Below are positions 25,103 to 36,937 of a DNA stretch of 64,000 nt, piece after piece. Both the position numbers and the translations under genes were made by a program. Numbering within the stretch: position 1 is the first letter of the stretch; each line of letters opens with the position of its first letter. The notes under the pieces are model-generated. The model was not told the DNA's origin and made no database searches. It saw only the letters and a list, made by a program, of their open reading frames with translations. The stretch is from Adineta ricciae (taxonomy: Eukaryota > Rotifera > Eurotatoria > Adinetida > Adinetidae), in assembly GCA_905250025.1 (NCBI GenBank), contig CAJNOJ010000215.1, positions 62,001 through 126,000 on the forward strand, given 5' to 3'.

Positions 25103-26412
25103 ATGTTTTCTATCGCGATTATCTTTGTAACTCTTCTCATTCCTTCTATTGAATCATCGAAACCCACGCTGAAATTAACCTTTACTCCCGATGAAAAATA
25201 TTATCAACCTGATAATCAAGTTGAAATTCTTTGTGAATTAATTAATCCAACTGATCTTACTGAATCTCCTCAATTATGGCATGTCGATTTGAAAACTGGC
25301 AAACATACGCCCATCTCGCGTTCCTTATTGAATCGACCAACTGAAGATAGTTTAGATTATTTCAAACAGATCAAAAAACCTCGATTGGAGTATGTTAAAA
25401 AGAATCATCTACGCATTCGACAAATTATGAACGAGGATACTGCCCGATACGAATGCAATTGTCCCGATTGCGAAGAAAGCTTAGGCAAACAGGCAAGAGA
25501 TCTTCAAGTTGTTCAGACATCGGAACTCAAATGGCAAGTTGGACCTGGCTGGCCGATACAAGAACATGCCACAATAACGATTAAGTGTACGGCTGATAAT
25601 TTCTATCCTTATGTCAGTCATAAGATTCTTCGTAATCATCATGACATTACTAGTAAAGGCAAAGCTACGCTTCCAACGACCAACACATATCCTCAAACAT
25701 TTTCTTGGGAAGACTCAGTTACGCCATCCGCCGACTGGCACAATACAACACTACGTTGTACTGTAACTCAAGGTTTGTTTTCATGAGAAAGCTCATCAAT
25801 CATAAAAACAATCGAATGACATTTTCTTTTCTTATTTATTTACTAGGTAATCATGAAAAACATGCAATAAAAGTACTCAATGTTATATTCACTCCACGTT
25901 TTCTAACGTGTAGCGATAAACAAACTGTTAACTCGTCGAAAGAGAAGTCGACTATTGAATGCTCATATGCTGGCAATCCCAAACCGACATTAACATGGGC
26001 TCGGCAAACTGATGACAAATCGATTACGACAGATACAGGTATAACTATCAAAGAAATCGATGAACACCACGGTAAATATAAAAGTATTGTAACATTTGAA
26101 CGTGACAAATTAATTGCTATCCCGCTAACGACAACTACACGAGCGCCGGGTGCGCCAACCGATGCAACACCACAAGCTAAAGTCGTTGCCGACAATTACT
26201 ATCAACAATTATTAAATGGTGGCTTTATTGCCAAACTCTTCATCGATAACGAACAAAAAGCTGCGCAAAAGATCCATATTGTTAAAGACGCAAGTCAAGC
26301 ACGATCAAATTCACTTGGTGGTTCAGCACAAAGACTTGTACAGAACTTCTCAACATCTATGGTTATCGTGCTTTTATTTACAATTCTCCGATATATGATG
26401 CAAAACAATTAG
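25103..26412 (+). CDS. Immunoglobulin-like membrane or GPI-anchored protein, copy A
   Basis: Two exons, 25103-25772 and 25847-26412, joining in phase to 411 residues. A signal peptide (MFSIAIIFVTLLIPS) leads into Ig-like regions: about 20-130 (ILC ... YECNC), 135-225 (TIKC ... LRCTV) and 240-310 (STIECSYAGNPKPTLTW, a classic Ig B- and C-strand pattern). A Thr/Pro/Ala-rich stalk (about 320-340) follows, and the C-terminus ends in a hydrophobic stretch (STSMVIVLLFTILRYMM) with almost no cytoplasmic tail, which fits a GPI signal or a single helix. Probable adhesion or recognition protein; no specific family recognised. AATAAA lies about 25 bases after the stop. Confidence 0.8.
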
Positions 26413-26433
26413 AAGCAACAAATGAACCAAACA

Positions 26434-26443
26434 AATAAATAAA
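26434..26443 (+). terminator. Polyadenylation signal of Ig gene copy A
   Basis: Overlapping AATAAA hexamers about 25 bases after the stop codon, followed by a T-rich stretch. The same arrangement occurs after copy B near 29064-29072. Confidence 0.6.
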
Positions 26444-26790
26444 GTTTTTTCCGTTTTCTTTTTCTTTATTTACAATTATATATACATGCATAAATAGCCA
26501 TTCTATTTCACCTTTCTAGTCTCTCGTATTTTTCTACTTCGTTGTTTCTTATTGTCTCTCTCTCTCTCTTTCTGTTCTCTTTCGTGCCCTGCTTACTCAG
26601 GTTCTCTTTCTAACATCAGGTTTTGATACCGAATATGAGAGAGTATCCAGACACGGACATTTTCCTTATATTACCATTCGTGCAATTCGTCTTTGAACAG
26701 TGTTCGTTGTACAACATAGAAGAAAACAAAGAACTCATACACTCACAAACACAAACTCATTCGTTCATTGTTGTCTTGTATACGTATATC

Positions 26791-26814
26791 NNNNNNNNNN
26801 NNNNNNNNNNNNNN
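26791..26814. other. Assembly gap (24 n)
   Basis: Run of 24 undetermined bases. Copy A ends here at the same base where copy B continues into unique sequence, so the gap is a scaffold join. Confidence 0.95.
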
Positions 26815-26851
26815 GAAGGAGGGAAGTTTTTTCCTTAGAAAATCAATTGAA

Positions 26852-29420
26852 TTTCCAAATGTAAGCAGGTGTCCATTTTCTTCATGCTTCCGGTGGATAG
26901 ACGGATGGTGAAATATTCCCGTTTTTTCTTTCTACATATTCTTTTTCTTCTAGTTAGGATAGTCCTTTTTTCTATGAGCACTTGACCGAGGACGTGCGTG
27001 CGCGCTCATTGCATAAAGACAGCGAGGGAGAGAGAGAGCGAGCGAGGGAGGGAAAGAGGAGAAGAGAGTCGAAAAAAAAGAGAGTAAGAGAAAAAAAGAT
27101 ACGAACACACACACACTCTCTCTCTCGTCATCACCATCATTTGGCTATTCAACTACTTACGCGGAAGTCGGAAGAAGAACAAGAGAGAGAGAGAGAGACA
27201 AAGAGAAAAAATATATAGAGAAAAAATCTTCGTACGATCTGAGTTATTTGTCGCTTCTAACAACAACAACAACAACTGCAGTGCGCACAAAACAATGCTG
27301 ATTTGTGGAGTTAGAGAAACGATCAACAGATATTAGTTAAAATAAGCACAACAAGAAGAATCATAATTGTAATATTGGTATGCAATGTCATATTCTATTT
27401 TTCTTGGGAGAATGCCAAGATTTTAGGATTGATTTTTTTCTTCTTCACAGATTCGCAGATTAGATACAGTCGATGGGGCGAAAATTATAGATAGATTCAT
27501 TTTTTTCTTCCACAGATGAGTTACCCGACCGTAAATTAATCCGTAAATGCTTCACATCACTCTCCGCCATATATCTATATGTATATATCTCTATGTATGT
27601 CTAATACATACATGCGCATATGCCCTTTTCTATCAAAGAGAATTCCCTGTTGTTTTTTTTACATAAGTAAATGGTAAGATCAATTAAAAAAAATCTAACT
27701 GAACATTATTTATCTTAGATCAAACATATAGAATGTTTTCTATCGCGATTATCTTTGTAACTCTTCTCATTCCTTCTATTCAATCATCGAAACCCACACT
27801 GAAATTAACCTTTACTCCCGATGAAAGATATTATAAAAGTGGTAATCAAGTTGAAATTCTTTGTGAATTAATTAATCCAACTGATCATACTGAATCTCCT
27901 CAATTATGGCATGTCGATTTGAAAACTGGCAAACATACGCCCATCTCACGTTCCTTGTTGAATCGACCAACTGAAGATAGTTTAGATTATTTCAAACAGA
28001 TCAAACAAAATCGATTGGAGTATGTTAAAAAGAATCATCTACGCATTCGACAAATTCTAAACGAGGATACTGCCCGATACGAATGCAATTGTCCCGATTG
28101 TGAAGAAAGCTTAGGCAAACAAGCAAAAGATTTTCAAGTTGTTCAGACATCGGACCCCAAATGGCTTGTTGAGCCTGGCTGGCCGATACAAGAACATGCC
28201 ACAACAACAATTAAGTGTACGGCTGATCATTTCTATCCTTATGTCAGTCATAAGATTCTTCGTAACCATCACGACATTACTAGTAAAGGCAAAGCTACGC
28301 TTCCAACGACCAACACATTTCCGCAAGTATTTTCTTGGGAAGACTCAGTTACACCAACCGCCGACTGGCACAATACAACACTACGTTGTACTGTAACTCA
28401 AGGTTTGTTTTCATGAGAAAGCTCATCAATCGTAAAACAATCGAATGACATTTTCTTTTCTTATTTATTTACTAGGTAATCATGAACAACATGCAATAAA
28501 AGTACTCGAAGTTATATTCACTCCACGTTTTCTAACGTGTAGTGATAAACAAACTGTTAACTCATCGAAAGAGAAGTCGACTATTGAATGCTCATATGCT
28601 GGCAATCCCAAACCGACATTAACATGGGTTCGGCAAACTGATGACAAATCGATTACGACAGATGCAGGTATAACTATCAAAGAAATCGATGAACATCACG
28701 GTAAATATAAAAGTATTGTAACATTTGAACGTGACAAATTAATTGCTATCCCGCTAACGACAACAACACGAGCGCCGGGTGCGCCAACCGATGCAACACC
28801 ACAAGCTAAAGTTGTTGCCGACAATTACTATCAACAATTATTAAATGGTGGTTTTATCGCCAAACTCTCCATCGGTAACGAACAAAAAGCTGCGCAAAAG
28901 ATCCATATTGTTAAAGATGCAAGTCAAGCACGATCAAATTCACTTGGTGGTTCAGCACAAAGACTTGTACAGAACTTCTCAACATCTATGGTTATCGTGC
29001 TTTTATTTACAATTCTTCGATATATGATGCAAAACAATTAGAAGCAACAAATGAACCAAACAAATAAATAAAGTTTTTTCCGTTTTCTTTTTTCTTTATT
29101 TACAATTATATATACATGCATAAATAGCCATTCTATTTCACCTTTCTAGTCTCTCGTATTTTTCTACTTCGTTGTTTCTTATTGTCTCTCTCTCTCTCTT
29201 TCTGTTCTTTTTCGTGCCCTGCTTACTCAGGTTCTCTTTCTAACATCAGTTTTTGATATCGAATATGAGAGAGTATCCAGACACGGACATTTTCCTTATA
29301 TTACCATTCGTGCAATTCGTCTTTGAACAGTGTTCGTTGTACAACATAGAAGAAAACAAAGAACTCATACACTCACAAACACAAACTCATTCGTTCATTG
29401 TTGTCTTGTATACGTATATC
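26852..29420. repeat. Second duplicated block, copy B
   Basis: Partner of 24211-26790. Its left edge continues into 26815-26851 and its right edge into single-copy sequence after 29420, so this copy is embedded in continuous sequence on both sides while copy A is bounded by n on both sides. Confidence 0.93.
27733..29041 (+). CDS. Immunoglobulin-like membrane or GPI-anchored protein, copy B
   Basis: Counterpart of 25103-26412. Exons 27733-28402 and 28476-29041 also give 411 residues. Several amino-acid differences cluster in the first two Ig-like regions (for example YYQPD versus YYKSG, SELKWQVGP versus SDPKWLVEP), while the third Ig-like region and tail are nearly unchanged. The Ig cysteines are conserved. 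Both copies look intact. Confidence 0.8.
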
Positions 29421-31667
29421 TCTGTGTAATATTTGCTTGGCTATGTTGTTTTTTCTTTTCTTTTTTTTTCTTTTTGTACAAGTCTCTCATCGAAATTGAC
29501 ATGATTTTCTTTCTATTGTCCAGACAATCATCGAACAACTAGATCTCTTCAGTAGACAAATGCCGCCGGATATGAATGTTCTCGTATTTCACAGCCGGGT
29601 AGCTTTACTTGCTGCTGTGTGCGTGCGGAATGACTTTTTTTTTTGATTCTCTTCTCAATTCATGTCGTCGGTTGAAAATTGGACGGTGGTCAAGGAAAGC
29701 ACTTAACGACTTTGATGATGTTGATAAGAAATGAATTCGCATCCGGATTGCCGGAGTAACACGTCGTAATTGATTTTTTCTCTCTATATTCAACGAGCAC
29801 CCATGGAGAAAGAAGATTCTATTATTGAGAAAGAAATGTCCTCACAGATGGACAAAAGATCATGTTGCGAATATAAATGAGTTATTGACATCTGTCACAT
29901 TGGGGGAAGACTCGTTTTTCTTATTTGAATTAAATAGAATTTTGCTTGGTTTCTTTCGCTTCATTTTCTTTTTCGATAAATATGTAGATGATTACAAATT
30001 AATCCTCATGCGGCACCATTCATTTACGCTTATCGTAAGTATGGAGTCGATCGTCAATTCGGCGAACGCATTGTTTAAGAATCAGACATTTATTTGATAA
30101 AAAATATTCTTGACGTTCAAATAAACGAAAATAATGAAGAAGAAAAGACCTTATCTCAAGCTAATCACATTCCAATGTCATTTCAAATGATTATGTTCAT
30201 CATTATGATCCATTTCAATGATGAATTGTTGAGCAGATGTTTAGATCTAAGGTTAAATACGTTTATACAAATACTTTTAGTAAATAAAACAAAAACATTT
30301 GCATGGTTTCGTTAATACAGCTAAAGACGCAGGTGATATGCAAACGAAGTCTTGCAAATGAAATACACTTATCGAAATGAAATTCATCTAATTGACTAAC
30401 ATCTGTTTCTCTTATCATTAGCAATCGATTTTTCTCTCTCTCTCTCTCTCTCTCTCCTCTTGCTCTGTTCATCATCTTTTGAAGTTTGCTGATGACTAAC
30501 CGCGTAGTCACTTCTGATATGCTTGTCCGCGAAGACACTATATCTCTTTTTTCCTTAGTTTTGATCATTGAAATGATTTCCCGTGAGGGATCATCTGATG
30601 GACATCGAAGAAGATGAAATGACTGACCGTTGTGCTTATAACGTAATCCATCACTCTAGCCAAGTATTCGATGCATTTGCTTAATTGAATAATAAAATTT
30701 TCTTTTCGATAGTGAACTAATTTCTTCTCTCTTTCTTCTACTGATAGAGAAGATTTTCTCTCTCTCTCTCTTCTTCCCCTCGTCATCAATCATCGAGTAC
30801 CATGAGAGATTAAAATTATGAATATAAATTTTCACAGAAATCATCTGATGTAAATTTCTTTCTAATAAGATACTCCGTGGTTTACTTCCTCATAATCCGT
30901 CATCAAATGAAAGCGAATTTAATCCCTTTTCCGCTCCAGTTTGCTTCTCTTTCTTCGACTATTTTCTAAATCTGATCTTATCTCTTGCAAAGAACAAAGA
31001 TCAATGAAATCGATCTTTATCTGTAAGAAGACGATCAAAATTTTCTCTCGCAATGCTCAGTTCGAACAAAACCTTAACTAAATTCATTGATTTGTATCAT
31101 CGTGTTATTTCGATATCTTTTATACTTATAATTATTTACATCGGTAAATTTCTGTGACATATTCTCAAGGCATAACAATCAAGTACTCTTGGTCGTTTTC
31201 CCTTCTTCTCGTATCAGGCATCTCACATGCCCTTCTCATCATAGGCATGAATTGAATAGTATGTCTAATGTATAGACATAATTGGTGATGATGTAAATAA
31301 TTATCAAACGAAAATGTGTTATTATATATTTTTATCGTAACTTGTTTGATACTGATATTTCGTTGTGAGGGAAAAGTGATAAAAAGGAAGAAAGAAAAAG
31401 AACGAAGCCCTCGTCTAGAAAAGAGATCAATAACTTTTGATATCAAATATGACAATCAAGGTTATGCAAGTCTAACGTTACAGCTCACTGATTATTAACA
31501 CTTCTTCTTTTGTACATATTTCGAGTAGTACATAAAAAAGAAGAGAAAAACGAAGCAAATAGTCAATCAATTAAATAACAGGACTATTTGTTTGAGACAA
31601 TTTGTTGTCAGCCTAATAAAATATCATCTTATTTTATTATTTTTCTTACGAAGAAATAAGAACTGTC
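29042..31667. other. Gene-poor stretch
   Basis: No supported gene. It includes a TC dinucleotide run at about 30431-30456 and another pyrimidine-rich patch near 30752-30776. Short open frames here have low-complexity, Phe/Ile/Lys-rich translations and no splice pattern, so I left them out. Confidence 0.65.
30431..30456. repeat. TC dinucleotide microsatellite
   Basis: About thirteen uninterrupted TC units in a gene-poor stretch. Confidence 0.85.
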
Positions 31668-33427
31668 ATGGATTCCATTTCTTCATATAATCGCAATGCG
31701 TATACTTATCAGCAGGGAAGTATGATTTCACTTCCTGACGAAGATGATCCGAAAACATTTGCTAGTGAACCATCGATACTACAGCAAAGTCAAGAATTAT
31801 CTACACATCATCTATCATCATCAGCGTCTATTTCATCAACTGATCAAGTCAAATTACAGACTCTTGATGATTCACATTCACTGCCAACGGATTTGCAAAC
31901 ATCAACGATTTCAAACACTGAAGATACGATCATTCAAAACTGGCAACATTTAACTGGCACATCCATATTCGATGAACATGGATATCAGACAGTGTCTCAA
32001 TCAGATTCAGTGAATGATGTTAGCACAAGTTATGGCATTCATCATCAGTCACAACAACAAGAAGAACAGCAACAGCAGCAAGAATTCGGCCAAACAGATA
32101 TTAATTATGATCTTAATCGTGCATCGCCAGAAGAAATTAGCTCGTCTATAGATTACGAAACATTGATTCGATCAAAACAACTCTATTTTGATCCTAATCC
32201 GGAAACTATACGTAAACCACAAATGATTTCTCCCTTAGTTTATAAGCAGAACATTACAATTAAATTTCTAAAACCGCCCTCGATTCCTCAAGGACCTTTA
32301 ATAATTCGTGAAGTTCGTCCTCCTCAACCTCCACCTCCTCCACCCCTCGTAAGCGCCATAATTCCTATATTCTAATTTCTAAAAGAAAATTCTCTTTAAT
32401 AACAAAAGGTTATCCGTCAACGCCCTCCGCCTCCACTTTCTCCACCGCCAATAATCCTACGAGAAAAACCACCACCAATTCCGGTCACAATGACAGGTAA
32501 AGAAGTTGATTATAATTCCATAGACGAAAATGAATGTTCTCTTCGTTTCGCTTAATTAGCTCAAGTTTTAACTAAGACTCTCCCACCACTTCCACCACCG
32601 CCTCGTTCCGTAATCATCGAAAAATTACCACCTTTACCTCCTAAACCACGTGATGTGATCATCGAACGTTGGATCCCGTATGAAGCTAGCATGCTCAAAC
32701 GTAAAGTAGTCGTTCAACGAGCTGAAGAAGCCAAACCATATCCACCTCCGAAAAACATCATCATCGAGTACAAATGTTTTTGCGCAATTTTCTATCTATT
32801 TTTCGTTGTTTAAGATACGAAAAAGTCGAAGCACGAGTTGTTCGACAGGTCGAACGGCTCGGCGTCGCTCCCGAAGATCCCGAAACCTATTATGCACGTT
32901 ACGGAAGCACTCTACTTGATACAACTGAACTATTAGCACAAGTGAAACAACTTGGTATCGTTGAAGATCTGGTAAGTGATCATCTCAATCTCATAAGCAT
33001 TCTTATTTAAAATTCTCTTTTCAGTCCATTCCTCAACTACTCGATCATGGCACATCCGAGAAAATTACCTCGACTCCATCCGAACGAAAGTTTCCCTACG
33101 ATAGTCCCTACTCACCTGCTGCTTTCGAACATGCGTCTCCTCGTGCGAGTGTCGCAGGAAGTTACATGACAGAGAAAATGCTTTTTAGCGACTCAGAAAC
33201 CGATCCATATGCTCCAACCTATGAAAATCTTGTGCAAGGCTCTGGATTGTCCGTGACTTTTGATGATTTGAATGATGATTCATCTGGTCAAGAAAGTAAC
33301 GAAAGCTGACTTTCAATGATTTTCTATGTATTTCTTTCTCATGTCTTTTTATCTCATAGCTATCGGAGATGAACTATCGAACCAATTAGCTCAATATGGC
33401 TTGACGGCAGACGCGATCCCGTACTAA
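31668..33427 (+). CDS. Proline-rich protein with repeated P-P-x-P-x-x-V/I-I-I-x-E motifs
   Basis: Six exons, 31668-32348, 32409-32496, 32560-32767, 32815-32971, 33025-33295 and 33360-33427, with consistent phase, give 490 residues. Residues 1-160 are Ser/Gln/Asp-rich and disordered. The centre (about 195-320) carries a series of units in which a proline run is followed by a short beta-like, charged segment: PLIIREV, PIILREK, SVIIEK, DVIIERW, NIIIEYE. After it come a charged helix-like segment (KVEARVVRQVERLG) and DPETYYARYG. I recognise no Pfam-level family. The periodic pattern resembles structural repeat proteins of the cell cortex in protists (articulin/alveolin type) only in general style. 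No signal peptide or membrane segment. Confidence 0.75.
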
Positions 33428-33844
33428 GATAATTCTCAAATTAAATTTGATTCCTATACCATAGACACGTTTTTTTCCTTTATGTTTTGTTATTTAAAAG
33501 AAAATTTTCTTTCTACTGATTATTCATTAATCAAAAACTCTTTTTATCAAATAAATTAAATTTTAAATTAAAAAGTCTGACCTTCGTCTTTCTTTCGAGC
33601 AGATTAGATAACGAACAATTTGTTCATTGATTCGAATATGTGACTATTACGAGAGATTTTCTCATGATTAAACGCAAAGAATGAAGACTCCGCGCAATGA
33701 TGTAATGTACGTCAGAAAATGGAAGATTATGTCATCGTCTTGTGTCTTACGATAAGCATATGATTGGAGAATAGGAAAAAGGAAACGGAACTATATCCTT
33801 CCGAGATTGTTGTTCCTCCATCTCATCATCAAGGACAAACAATC

Positions 33845-34525
33845 ATGGCTAAAGTAAAAGTTTGCTATTTGAATGTATTTGAATGTCATTTATTTCCGTT
33901 GACCACTCTACTTAATGAAAATGATCAATCACTGGAAGTTTACCAAACAAAAGTGGGTTCGGTCGGCAGCTGGTGTTGGGAATCCGCGATTTGTTTAGCT
34001 GAATATTGCTATGATCATATGTTCAATGAATTTCGTCAAAAATGTATTGTCGAGATCGGAAGTGGAACTGGAGTCGTTGGTTTACAACTGTGTGCATTGG
34101 GCGGAAATGTGACGATGACTGACCGAGAAGAATATGTGGAATTGATTAATTATAACATAAAAAAGAATGAACATGTCTTAACAGGCAAAGCTCAAGCGAA
34201 GACATTATTTTGGGGTGATGATATCGATGAACATGATGAATGCTTTCAAAATGTTAATTATATTATCGTTGCAAATTGTGTTTACCATTCGATTGAATTG
34301 GATGAATTAATCAAAACGATATGCAATTTATGTACCGGGAATTCTTCGACTCGTTTATTATGTTGTTACGAAATACGAAATGATGGTATTCGAAAACTAG
34401 TCGATGAATTTCATGAAAAATTAATCGAACGAAAGTTTATAATTGAATTCGTGGATCAGAAGGATTTCCGTGAAAAATATCGTAATGATTACAATACAAT
34501 TGTCAAATGTCGACGAATAGAATAA
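33845..34525 (+). CDS. VCPKMT: VCPKMT/METTL21-family protein lysine methyltransferase
   Basis: Single-exon frame of 226 residues from the first ATG; the frame is open upstream to 33764 without an ATG, so an upstream exon is possible. Methyltransferase fold with motif I VEIGSGTGVVGL (about residues 85-96), the acidic residue of motif II in TMTDREE, and the family-specific WGDDI...D..NYIIVANCVYHS segment, matching the METTL21 group motif (DxxY-like post motif IV). The N-terminal SWCWESAICLAEY corresponds to the VWDAAIVLxxY element of METTL21D/VCPKMT. These enzymes use S-adenosylmethionine to methylate a lysine on chaperone-type partners such as VCP/p97. Assignment to VCPKMT rather than METTL21A is moderate. 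Confidence 0.85.
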   Translation: MAKVKVCYLNVFECHLFPLTTLLNENDQSLEVYQTKVGSVGSWCWESAICLAEYCYDHMFNEFRQKCIVEIGSGTGVVGLQLCALGGNVTMTDREEYVELINYNIKKNEHVLTGKAQAKTLFWGDDIDEHDECFQNVNYIIVANCVYHSIELDELIKTICNLCTGNSSTRLLCCYEIRNDGIRKLVDEFHEKLIERKFIIEFVDQKDFREKYRNDYNTIVKCRRIE

Positions 34526-36170
34526 GAAACTCAAAAGAAATCGACAGACACTTTTGTTAATATGCGGAAAGCATGACTTGTGAAGAACACGATCTACAAG
34601 GAAAGATTTTAACATTGTCTCTAACGAGATCTGTCTATGATAAATTTGACATTGAACTTCTATTTGATCAATTTTCTTAATGTACTCGATATTTGCATAG
34701 GAATTCAATTTGTTCTCTGAAGAGTTTTGCACTAGTCTGGAGTGATCTACTTGTTTGTATTTCTGTTAATTGATTTCGAATAGACGAGAGTTTTTTATTG
34801 GAAATCATTTTTGACTTTTAACCTTTATCAAGTCTACGGATGATGATGAGATAGATCGATGGATGGCAAATTAACCTGATTCGATTTTGATAAAGATAAC
34901 CTTCGATTTGCATCAATAAATGTGCCATAAGATATCGAATAATAAAGCTGTCTTGAGGGTTTAGAAATGATTAAACAGAATATATTTCAAGGTTAATTAA
35001 GTAATGTATGATGACAGAATTTTGTCATGCAATTCGTGAGATGAGAGATTTTATCAACGTTTATTCGAATGATTATCATCAAAAATCGGGTTAGTTTTTG
35101 GATTGATGACGTAATTGTTGTTTCTGGGAAGATGACGAGCGAACTTTCAAGTCAATATTAGATTAGTTAAACGAAACATATCTTATTCTAGGGAATTTCT
35201 GATAAAACGCGGTGATAATAGCTGTCAGATCGGTTTATTAATTTTCCACTTAGTATATCCGCTTTCTTTCAGACAATTTCCTCTCGAATTCAACCAGATT
35301 AATTCTTAATTTCATACTCATCTGACTGGTCTTTTGTTCGCAAAAAAATCTGAATAGAATCTCTTGTTCTCAGTTAACTATGTCCTGATCTCATGCACGA
35401 ACGTCTCGACCATTCTAATACATATCGGGGACATTTGAAATTGTAGAAAACTGTAACAAAATACATACAATCAACTCTGTTGTTTTGTCAAACCGGACGA
35501 ACGTTTTTATGCGAATCGGAATATATTTTTTTCAACAAAAAATAAACCCACGTGCTTGTTCCTTTGTTCCACTAGAATATTGTTTCAAGATAACTCTTCA
35601 TTCTTCACTCTTGAAACTTTTTCCAACTTAATTGGAATGTCATCGTCGATACGTTTAAAGTCTTGTTCAAAGAAATTAAGCTTCAATTTTTTTTGCCCAT
35701 AAAATGATATTCCGAGCCACATTTTGAACAAACAATTGTTCTCCCAGCCTTTATTGAGAACACGCTCCTTCGAATTGTAGTCATTTTCACAGTCAATTTA
35801 TCTAGTAAATCATGCTTATCTTTCCTGCGTCACAATATTTTCTGTTCATTACCTTTTATATTTTTCTCCTCTTCTTGCCACTCAAATTACACTGTTGCTT
35901 TCCCACTTTTCTTTTTTCACACTTTTGTTCACCGTCAGCTTATACTACTTAGTATTATTTTCTTTTCTGCGCAAAGATCTCCATTACGGATAGCATGTGT
36001 GTTATTGGCAGTGCATATTTTTCTTATTATTCTCCTAGGATAGGCACCTCCCTTACTGAATAGGATTATTTTTAGATGAGTATGTGAAATATTAGATAAA
36101 TTGCTCGCAAGAAGAATATAAAATCGTTTAATCGAACGCAGAAACACAATGTTTTGCTGTTGAATGAAAC
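34526..36170. other. Intergenic stretch
   Basis: AT-rich, no gene supported. Short frames on either strand are low-complexity. Confidence 0.65.
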
Positions 36171-36668
36171 ATGTTATTTCTCAATGGTCGAGCGCGCAAT
36201 GCAGCTGTTTCAGGGTTTGGGCTACACAGTCAAAACTATACACAGAAAGTAGGTCATTCATGTATCGTCGGTGGTTGTTTATCAATAGTAACTGGACTTA
36301 TTCTTATTGTCGTGGGTGTTATATCAGAAGTGAAGAAAACCACGTACATCGGTGCCGGTGTTATTGGCTTGGGTGTTGGATGTTTTCTCGTAACGTTAGT
36401 TTGCTTCTATGCTAAGCTGGACATTTGTTATAATAATTGGGCATATCGAGCTCGTGTTCTACCAGCGAGCAGTGGAACTCCTCAAGCGAATCCACCGAGT
36501 ACTACTGCAAGATCACCATTGGCGGCAGAAGAAAAATTGCCGAGTGCTATAACACCTGATATGCCTGCACCATTAACTACGATATCCGATGTTGAAGTTC
36601 ATAAATTTCCTACTGATTCAATAAGAAAACAGTATTCAATCACAGTCAAATCAGAGAATGTACCTTAA
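36171..36668 (+). CDS. Two-helix membrane protein of unknown family
   Basis: Single open frame of 165 residues. About 30 hydrophilic residues precede two closely spaced hydrophobic segments (about 32-52, CIVGGCLSIVTGLILIVVGV, and 58-80, YIGAGVIGLGVGCFLVTLVCFY), with only a short KK-containing loop between them. This predicts a hairpin with both ends on the same side. The C-terminal half is Pro/Ser/Thr-rich and disordered. I do not recognise a family; the topology is shared by many small metazoan transmembrane proteins. Confidence 0.65.
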   Translation: MLFLNGRARNAAVSGFGLHSQNYTQKVGHSCIVGGCLSIVTGLILIVVGVISEVKKTTYIGAGVIGLGVGCFLVTLVCFYAKLDICYNNWAYRARVLPASSGTPQANPPSTTARSPLAAEEKLPSAITPDMPAPLTTISDVEVHKFPTDSIRKQYSITVKSENVP

Positions 36669-36937
36669 CGCTTTTTCATCGATTCGAATGCAACTTTAAT
36701 TCGTTGATCGCGGAAATTCAAATTTTATTATTACAATTAGAATAGTTTGAAGTTCTTGAAAAAGAACTCAAGCAACTGAATACCAATGCAAGATCATTCA
36801 TACGTTTGTATGAGTAAATACGCAGATTTATTTCAACTTTCAATACACAAAAATATACTCTTTTATGTATGAGTTTCGTCGATGGATTACCATCATCATT
36901 GTATCCAACATGTCTTTAGTCTGGGCCGATCAATGAT

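Larger units (their letters stand above)
24211..26790. repeat. Second duplicated block, copy A
   Basis: Direct repeat of 26852-29420, with the immunoglobulin-like gene and its flanks. It starts exactly after the n at 24210 and ends exactly at the n-run 26791-26814. Differences are scattered substitutions and length changes in GA-rich simple repeats. Confidence 0.93.
26413..27732. other. Intergenic stretch with assembly gap between Ig gene copies
   Basis: Contains the 3' flank of copy A, the 24-n gap, and the 5' flank of copy B with the same GA-rich zone as copy A (shorter GA run at about 27182-27198). No gene seen. Confidence 0.7.

Noticed and set aside
29825..30315. Two adjacent frames of 90 and 73 codons
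   Set aside because: No shared family features, no splice signals joining them in phase, AT-rich composition as in intergenic DNA.
30421..30460. CRISPR- or telomere-like array
   Set aside because: Only a TC dinucleotide run; no spaced repeats, and no bdelloid-type telomeric repeat is visible in the window.
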